NCBI GenBank assembly: GCA_015660155.1
Contig: DQLO01000226.1
Coordinates: 1-6,587 of the forward strand
Direction of reading: 5' to 3'
DNA: 6,587 nt
Source: Verrucomicrobiota bacterium
GTDB taxonomy: Bacteria; Verrucomicrobiota; Verrucomicrobiia; Limisphaerales; UBA1100
Shown here piece by piece: positions 1 to 6,587 of this stretch (position 1 is its first letter; each line of letters starts with the position of its first letter). The notes beneath the pieces were generated by a model. That model was not told the origin of the DNA, did not search any database, and saw only the letters and a list, made by a program, of their open reading frames with translations. The position numbers were made by a program, and so were the translations under genes.

Positions 1-22
1 CGAGCCGACGAGTCCGTGGCTG

Positions 23-955
23 CTAAATGGAATCAATCGTCGGAATGTTCTTCGCCAGTTCGCCCAATTGCTCTGCGGGGTCGAAGAGCAGTGGATAAAA
101 ATTGCCCGCCATTTTCTGGCCTTTGGGGAACATTGGGAAATTTGAGGTGCCGGCGGTGTTCTCGCCCTCGAAATTTGAGGTCACCCCGTCGGCGAGCACG
201 TTGATGACGGTGGCGCGGCGTGGGCGGTTGGATTTATTTTCATACGAGCCGTGCATCATCAGTGGGTGATGAAAACTGCACTCGCCTTTTTTTAGCACGA
301 CGGGGCATTGGTTTTCGAAATCGGAAACCTGCTCCGGTGTGAGCACTTCGCGGACGGAATCCATGTCACCGGCGAGGCCGGTTTTTTCCAGCAAACCCCA
401 TCGATGGCTGCGCGGAATGTAATGCAGGCAACCGTTTTCCTCAGTGGCATCATCGAGCCCAATCCAGCAGGTGAGGTGGGCCATCGGTTGGGTCCACGTC
501 CAGTACGAAAAATCCTGATGCCACGCCACCACGCCGCCGTGTTTGGCGGGTTTGCTGAAAAGTTGGTCGTGGAACAGCCGGAATTTTTTGCCCAATAATT
601 GATAAGCTGGCAACAGGAAGGCGGGGTTCCAAAGAATGTCGTGAAACGCCGACCGAACCCGCCACGCGCCCAAGGCGTGAAACAAAACCGAATCGGGATT
701 GCCCGATTCGTTGCTATGATATTCGTAAAACAACTCGTGCCCTTCGTGATTGGGATCGGTCATCTCCGCCAACTCCGCGCGCAGCGCATCAATCTGTTCA
801 TCGCTCAACAGCCGAATGCCATTCACGAAACCCTGTTCCTTGAAATGAACGAGCTGCTCATCAGAAAGCAAATGGCGTTCCCAGTCCGCGGGCTCCGTCG
901 GCCGGGGGAAAAGGTCAGTGATCGGTTCGTGGTGTAACGCGAGGTCGTTGCTCAT
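23..955 (-). CDS. Phytanoyl-CoA dioxygenase (PhyH) family Fe(II)/2-oxoglutarate-dependent oxygenase
   Basis: Seen: a 310-residue protein if started at the ATG at 955. The iron-binding triad of the PhyH family is present: His146 and Asp148 in WHQDFSYWTW, and distal His235 in MMHGSYENKSNRPRRA. Arg246 or Arg247 lies where the 2-oxoglutarate carboxylate is normally held. Between them is the conserved block CWIGLDDATEENGCLHYIP followed by SHRWGLL. The length is normal for the family. There is no signal peptide, so it is probably cytoplasmic. Start: the frame continues upstream to a TTG at 1003 that would overlap the DUF1501 stop by 8 nt. I prefer the ATG because the extra 16 residues look like translated leader, although neither start has a clear Shine-Dalgarno. 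Family knowledge: these enzymes hydroxylate small organic substrates with O2 and 2-oxoglutarate. The substrate cannot be read from the sequence. It is the last gene of the three-gene minus-strand cluster and looks intact. Confidence 0.93.
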   Translation of the reverse strand: MSNDLALHHEPITDLFPRPTEPADWERHLLSDEQLVHFKEQGFVNGIRLLSDEQIDALRAELAEMTDPNHEGHELFYEYHSNESGNPDSVLFHALGAWRVRSAFHDILWNPAFLLPAYQLLGKKFRLFHDQLFSKPAKHGGVVAWHQDFSYWTWTQPMAHLTCWIGLDDATEENGCLHYIPRSHRWGLLEKTGLAGDMDSVREVLTPEQVSDFENQCPVVLKKGECSFHHPLMMHGSYENKSNRPRRATVINVLADGVTSNFEGENTAGTSNFPMFPKGQKMAGNFYPLLFDPAEQLGELAKNIPTIDSI

Positions 956-995
956 GGCTCGGCGGAAATTAACAGCGAACTGTCGTGGCGTCGAG

Positions 996-2480
996 TCAGG
1001 CAATCAGCTTTTCAATCACATGCCCGTGCACGTCCGTCAATCGCCGGTCTATGCCGTTATGTGGGACGGTGAGACGCTTGTGGTCGATGCCGAGGAGGTG
1101 GAGCATGGTGGCGTGGATGTCATAGACTTGCGAGGGGTTGGCGCGGTCGAGGGGTTTGTAGCCCCATTCGTCGCTTTCGCCGGCGGTGGTGCCGCCGCGG
1201 ATGCCGCCGCCGCAGAGCCAGTTGGTGAACACGTACGGGTTGTGGTCGCGGCCCTTGCTGCCTTGGGTGCTGGGCATGCGACCGAACTCGGTGGTCCAGT
1301 GGATGAGGGTGTCCTCGAGTAGTCCGCGTTGTTTTAAATCTTGGATGAGTCCGGCGGTGCCGCGGGCCATGCCAAGGGCGAGGGGGGCATGGTCTCGCTC
1401 GATGTCCTCGTGGCTGTCCCAGTTGCGGCGGGGGAAACTGTTGTCGTTACCGGACCAAATCTGCACGAAGCGCACGCCGCGCTCAATGAGCCGCCGCGCC
1501 ATCAAACATTTGCGGCCGAAATATTCCGTTTCCTCGGGCACGTTGATTTTGTCGGGATACTTTTTCTGCGTGCGGTCAAGACCGTAAAGCTTGAGCACGT
1601 GGGCGGGTTCCTTCGCGATGTCGAGCGCCTCGGTGGCGGAGAGCTGCAGGCGCGCGGCGAGTTCGTAGGTTTGGATGCGCGCCTCGAGGCGGTCATCGCC
1701 CGCGCGGCTTTTGGCGTAGCCGGCGTTGAGGCGGTTGATGAGGTCGATGCCCGCGCGGTGGCTTTCCTGGGTCACGAAGCCGGCCTTCGGATGCAAATCA
1801 GGAATGGGGTTTTCGCGCTGCGGAAAAATCGTGGTGCCCTGCGTGTGCGTGGGCAGAAAGGCGCTGGCCCAATTCTTCGGGCCGTTGGAGGCGTACCCGC
1901 GATGGTCGGGCAACACGACAAAAGTCGGCAGATTTTCATTCTCGCTGCCCAGCGCGTAGCTCACCCAAGCGCCCATTCCGGGAAACCCCGGCCGCTGAAA
2001 ACCCGTCGCCTGCAAGTACGTGGCCTGACTGTGCACGCCGGTTTTGCCGACGAGATTATGCACAAACGCCATCTCATCCACCACCGCGCCCAACGGCGCG
2101 ACGATGTCCGAAAGAAACTTGCCCGACTGCCCGTAGCGCTTGAATTCAAACGGCGACCGCATCCACGGGCCCAGCCCATTCTGAAACGCCTCCACGTGCT
2201 CGCCAAAATCACTCTTCTCCCCGTGATGCTTTATCAGTGCCGACTTAAAATCAAACGTATCCAAATGACTCGCCGCCCCGCCCATAAAAAGCTGGATCAC
2301 CCGCTTCGCCTTGGGTGGATGATGCAGCGTTCCGCCGAGCACCCCGTCCGCCAGCAACGGCTCCCGCCCCAACATCGAAGCCAACGCCAACCCGCCAAGA
2401 CCGCCGCCGGATTGCCACAGGAAATCGCGACGGCTCGATGGAGCCTCAGCATTTCTTTTGTGGAATGGCGAACAAATCAT
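996..2480 (-). CDS. DUF1501 family protein, Tat-exported, alkaline phosphatase/sulfatase-like fold
   Basis: Seen: 494 residues. The N-terminus has a twin-arginine signal: SRRDFLWQSGGGLGG with Arg17-Arg18, then a hydrophobic run to about residue 37, indicating export of a folded protein. Family landmarks appear in order: HLDTFDFK (72-79), GVHSQATYLQATGFQRPG in the first half, TEFGRMP (397-403), GRDHNPY (410-416), SDEWGY (436-441), HATMLHLLG (456-464) and a C-terminal RLTDVHG. The length is usual for DUF1501 (PF07394). Family knowledge: DUF1501 belongs to the alkaline phosphatase/sulfatase superfamily, and no specific reaction is established. The conserved Asp and His residues could hold metal, but I cannot say whether a phosphatase or sulfatase nucleophile is kept. 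Context: it starts 4 nt after the stop of the PSD1 gene, and only a weak purine-rich AAAAGA precedes the ATG, so translation is probably coupled. This gene order is common in Planctomycetes and Verrucomicrobia. Confidence 0.95.
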   Translation of the reverse strand: MICSPFHKRNAEAPSSRRDFLWQSGGGLGGLALASMLGREPLLADGVLGGTLHHPPKAKRVIQLFMGGAASHLDTFDFKSALIKHHGEKSDFGEHVEAFQNGLGPWMRSPFEFKRYGQSGKFLSDIVAPLGAVVDEMAFVHNLVGKTGVHSQATYLQATGFQRPGFPGMGAWVSYALGSENENLPTFVVLPDHRGYASNGPKNWASAFLPTHTQGTTIFPQRENPIPDLHPKAGFVTQESHRAGIDLINRLNAGYAKSRAGDDRLEARIQTYELAARLQLSATEALDIAKEPAHVLKLYGLDRTQKKYPDKINVPEETEYFGRKCLMARRLIERGVRFVQIWSGNDNSFPRRNWDSHEDIERDHAPLALGMARGTAGLIQDLKQRGLLEDTLIHWTTEFGRMPSTQGSKGRDHNPYVFTNWLCGGGIRGGTTAGESDEWGYKPLDRANPSQVYDIHATMLHLLGIDHKRLTVPHNGIDRRLTDVHGHVIEKLIA

Positions 2481-2484
2481 TCTT

Positions 2485-5406
<2,922 letters not shown>

Positions 5407-5485
5407 CGCCGCGATGATAACATCCTGCCACAAACTGTCACTTTTTTTGACTACACCGCGTCCAACAGGGTGTGGCGCGATTTTG

Positions 5486-5497
5486 TGGATATTTCCA
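5486..5497. promoter_or_regulatory. Small near-palindrome, possible operator
   Basis: TGGATATTTCCA has TGGA/TCCA arms and five of six base pairs symmetric. It sits roughly mid-way between the two divergent genes, where a shared regulator could bind. A 12-nt near-palindrome can occur by chance, and no regulator gene is present in the window. Confidence 0.15.
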
Positions 5498-5547
5498 ATA
5501 ATTCGCCCTTGTGCCTCGCCTAATCTGGGTGCATTGTATAGAAAGCC

Positions 5548-5554
5548 GGAAGGG
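5548..5554 (+). promoter_or_regulatory. Ribosome binding site of the metallopeptidase-propeptide-like gene
   Basis: The purine-rich GGAAGGG lies 10 nt before the ATG at 5565. An in-frame TAA stands directly before that ATG (5562-5564), so no longer in-frame start is possible. Together these fix the start of the gene. Confidence 0.6.
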
Positions 5555-5564
5555 CCAAGTCTAA

Positions 5565-6587
5565 ATGACGAAGAAAACGGTTATTGGTGTTGCAAGCGTC
5601 CTGCTTTGCGGGGCGGGTTTTGCTGTGTACACGCTCACCCAAGACGCGGACGAGCCGGGTGTTCTTGAGCTGATTGCCGAAGCCGATGTGCCCACTGACC
5701 GGCCCGTGCCCGATCTGGAGTTTGCCAAGCGCCACAAGGTTGTGCGGCTGGAGCAAGCCACCCTCACCAGCATCGTGCAGAATGCGGATTCCCTGACGCT
5801 GCGTTTGTTTCAAGGGGAGACATTGGAAATCATAATCGATGAACGGCAGAAAATTGATGAAACATTTGCCATCGCATACGGCAAAGTAAAAGGTGCACCC
5901 GACAGCACCGTCATGTTGTCCGTGGCTGGCGATGCGATGACCGGTTCAATATCCATAGGCGATGGCCGCACCTTTCGCATCGATCCCATCGGTGGAGGCG
6001 TTCACAAGCTGGTGGAAGTGGATGACACCACCGGAGATGTTTGCGAATACCCCGAAGGCCCGGCCGGCGAATTTATCGCGCCCAATGGCGAGAAAATTCA
6101 GGTGATGTATCAGCGGATTTCCACGTTTCGTACCGGTGGAAACATTCGCCCATTACAATCATTACGCCGCGTATTGCCCAGCCAACGGAGCGCCAGCAGT
6201 GGTAGCAGTGGTAGCAGTGGTAGCAGCAACTCTGCACGCTCCGCTCGCGCCAGCGCTCGCCTACCCTTCCGCGCCGTTAACATCCCGCGCAACTTTTACA
6301 CCGGGCCGCGTTTCATTCAACCGGGAGGTGCCACCCGTGCCCGCTTCGCCTTCCGCAATGGGATGAGTACAACTTACAAGGGCTGGGTACGCCCCGGTGG
6401 CGGTTCCGGCGGCAACAGCGGCGGCAACAGCGGCGGCAACAGCGGCGGAAGCAGTGGCGGAAGCAGTGGCGGAAGCAGTGGCGGAAGCAGTGGTGGAAGC
6501 AGCGGTGGAAACAGCGGTGGAAGTAGCGGTGGAAGTAGCGGTGGAAGTAGCGGTGGAAGTAGCGGTGGAAGTAGCGGTGGAAGTAGC
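5565..6587 (+). CDS. Secreted or anchored protein with M12-type metallopeptidase propeptide-like region and Gly/Ser linker, 3' partial
   Basis: Seen: 341 codons, open to the window edge, so the C-terminus is missing. MTKK plus a hydrophobic segment (residues 5-24) forms a signal peptide or anchor. The Cys at 15 is preceded by Leu, so this is not a good lipobox. Residues about 55-155 fit the propeptide pattern of reprolysin-like (M12) zinc metallopeptidases: a beta-rich stretch (TLRLFQGETLEIII), then YGKVKGAPDSTVMLSV, GSISIGDGRTFRI, and GGGVHKLVEVD. Residues 177-277 are Arg-rich with no Asp or Glu, including (SSG)3 and SARSARASAR. Residues 282-341 are fifteen GGNS/GGSS tetrapeptides. The family call rests on motif resemblance. 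No HExxH catalytic motif lies in view and, if present, it would follow the linker. Alternatives are a cell-surface or adhesin-like protein that only borrows the propeptide fold. The gene is divergent from the PSD1 operon, so a functional link is unproven. Confidence 0.85.
   Translation, partial: MTKKTVIGVASVLLCGAGFAVYTLTQDADEPGVLELIAEADVPTDRPVPDLEFAKRHKVVRLEQATLTSIVQNADSLTLRLFQGETLEIIIDERQKIDETFAIAYGKVKGAPDSTVMLSVAGDAMTGSISIGDGRTFRIDPIGGGVHKLVEVDDTTGDVCEYPEGPAGEFIAPNGEKIQVMYQRISTFRTGGNIRPLQSLRRVLPSQRSASSGSSGSSGSSNSARSARASARLPFRAVNIPRNFYTGPRFIQPGGATRARFAFRNGMSTTYKGWVRPGGGSGGNSGGNSGGNSGGSSGGSSGGSSGGSSGGSSGGNSGGSSGGSSGGSSGGSSGGSSGGSS
6195..6221 (+). repeat. Three tandem 9-nt units encoding Ser-Ser-Gly
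   Basis: AGCAGTGGT occurs three times in a row in frame and is followed by a degenerate unit AGCAGCAAC, giving (SSG)3-SSN at residues 211-222. It lies inside the Arg-rich part of the partial gene. The core AGCAGTGG also occurs in the larger 12-nt array downstream. Confidence 0.85.
6408..6587 (+). repeat. Fifteen tandem 12-nt units encoding GGNS/GGSS, truncated by the window end
   Basis: Exactly fifteen in-frame 12-nt units are visible. In order they are three GGCGGCAACAGC, four GGCGGAAGCAGT, one GGTGGAAGCAGC, one GGTGGAAACAGC and six GGTGGAAGTAGC. They encode GGNS x3, GGSS x5, GGNS x1 and GGSS x6. Because the unit is a multiple of three, gain or loss of copies keeps the frame and only changes linker length. 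The array continues to the last base, so its real length is unknown. Such Gly/Ser runs usually act as flexible spacers between extracellular domains. Confidence 0.95.

Larger units (their letters stand above)
5407..5564. promoter_or_regulatory. Divergent intergenic region with promoters for both flanking genes
   Basis: This 158-nt spacer lies between two divergently transcribed genes, so it must contain or overlap a promoter for each. Seen: a run of seven T at 5442-5448, an AT-richer patch at 5481-5504, and -10-like sequences on both strands near 5533-5540 (TACAAT on the minus strand, TGTATA on the plus strand). On the plus strand TTGTGC at 5509-5514 could serve as a -35, but its 20-nt spacing is poor. 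There is also a weak stem ACACC/GGTGT (5453-5457 with 5469-5473). Promoter presence is inferred from gene layout, and the exact elements are not secure. Confidence 0.4.

Noticed and set aside
1..22. Possible terminator after the oxygenase gene
   Set aside because: Only 22 bases remain beyond the stop, with no stem followed by a T-run on the minus strand.
5595..5615. Possible lipoprotein lipobox at Cys15 of the right-hand gene
   Set aside because: The residue before the Cys is Leu, whereas a lipobox needs Gly, Ala or Ser there, so lipidation is unlikely.
5520..5813. Minus-strand open frames in the 5' part of the right-hand gene
   Set aside because: They are antisense to the signal and propeptide-like region and have no recognisable features.
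6136..6366. A 76-codon plus-strand frame with Val/Ala repeats (VVAVVAVVAA)
   Set aside because: It is the out-of-frame reading of the SSG repeat inside the larger open gene starting at 5565, which has a ribosome binding site, signal sequence and continuous frame.
6408..6587. CRISPR-like array
   Set aside because: The repeat is a 12-nt direct tandem without spacers and is in frame within a coding sequence.

Overview
The window most likely comes from a bacterium of the PVC group, and Verrucomicrobia fits better than Planctomycetes (inference). The main reason is the adjacent pair of a large PSD1-type protein (cytochrome-like PSCyt1 + DUF1549 + DUF1553) and a Tat-exported DUF1501 protein. That pairing is expanded in Planctomycetes and Verrucomicrobia and uncommon elsewhere. 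The sequence is GC-rich with dense coding. I see no tRNA, rRNA, CRISPR array, transposase or integration site.

Layout: three genes lie head to tail on the minus strand, transcribed from about 5406 down to 23: PSD1 protein (5406-2485), DUF1501 protein (2480-996), and a phytanoyl-CoA-dioxygenase-like Fe(II)/2-oxoglutarate oxygenase (955-23). The gaps are 4 and 40 nt, so they look like one operon. The 22 bases past the oxygenase stop show no terminator. A 158-nt divergent spacer (5407-5564) separates the operon from a plus-strand gene that starts at 5565 and is still open at the window end. It encodes a membrane-anchored or secreted protein whose first ~150 residues resemble the propeptide of M12-type (reprolysin-like) zinc metallopeptidases. 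An arginine-rich segment without acidic residues follows, then a glycine/serine linker built from a 12-nt tandem repeat that runs off the window.

How they may work together: the PSD1 and DUF1501 proteins both carry export signals and probably act outside the cytoplasm. In this phylum such pairs are often suspected to take part in polymer or sulfated-glycan breakdown, but no biochemical role is established. The PSD1 protein has two CxxCH motifs and a discoidin-like (F5/8C) insert that could bind carbohydrate. The oxygenase has no export signal and would hydroxylate an unknown cytoplasmic substrate. The divergent gene may share only the promoter region.

The three operon genes look like ordinary family members. 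The least explained part is the right-hand gene, with its sharp charge segregation, layered Gly/Ser repeat array and missing C-terminal domain. I found nothing that can be called a new system with confidence.
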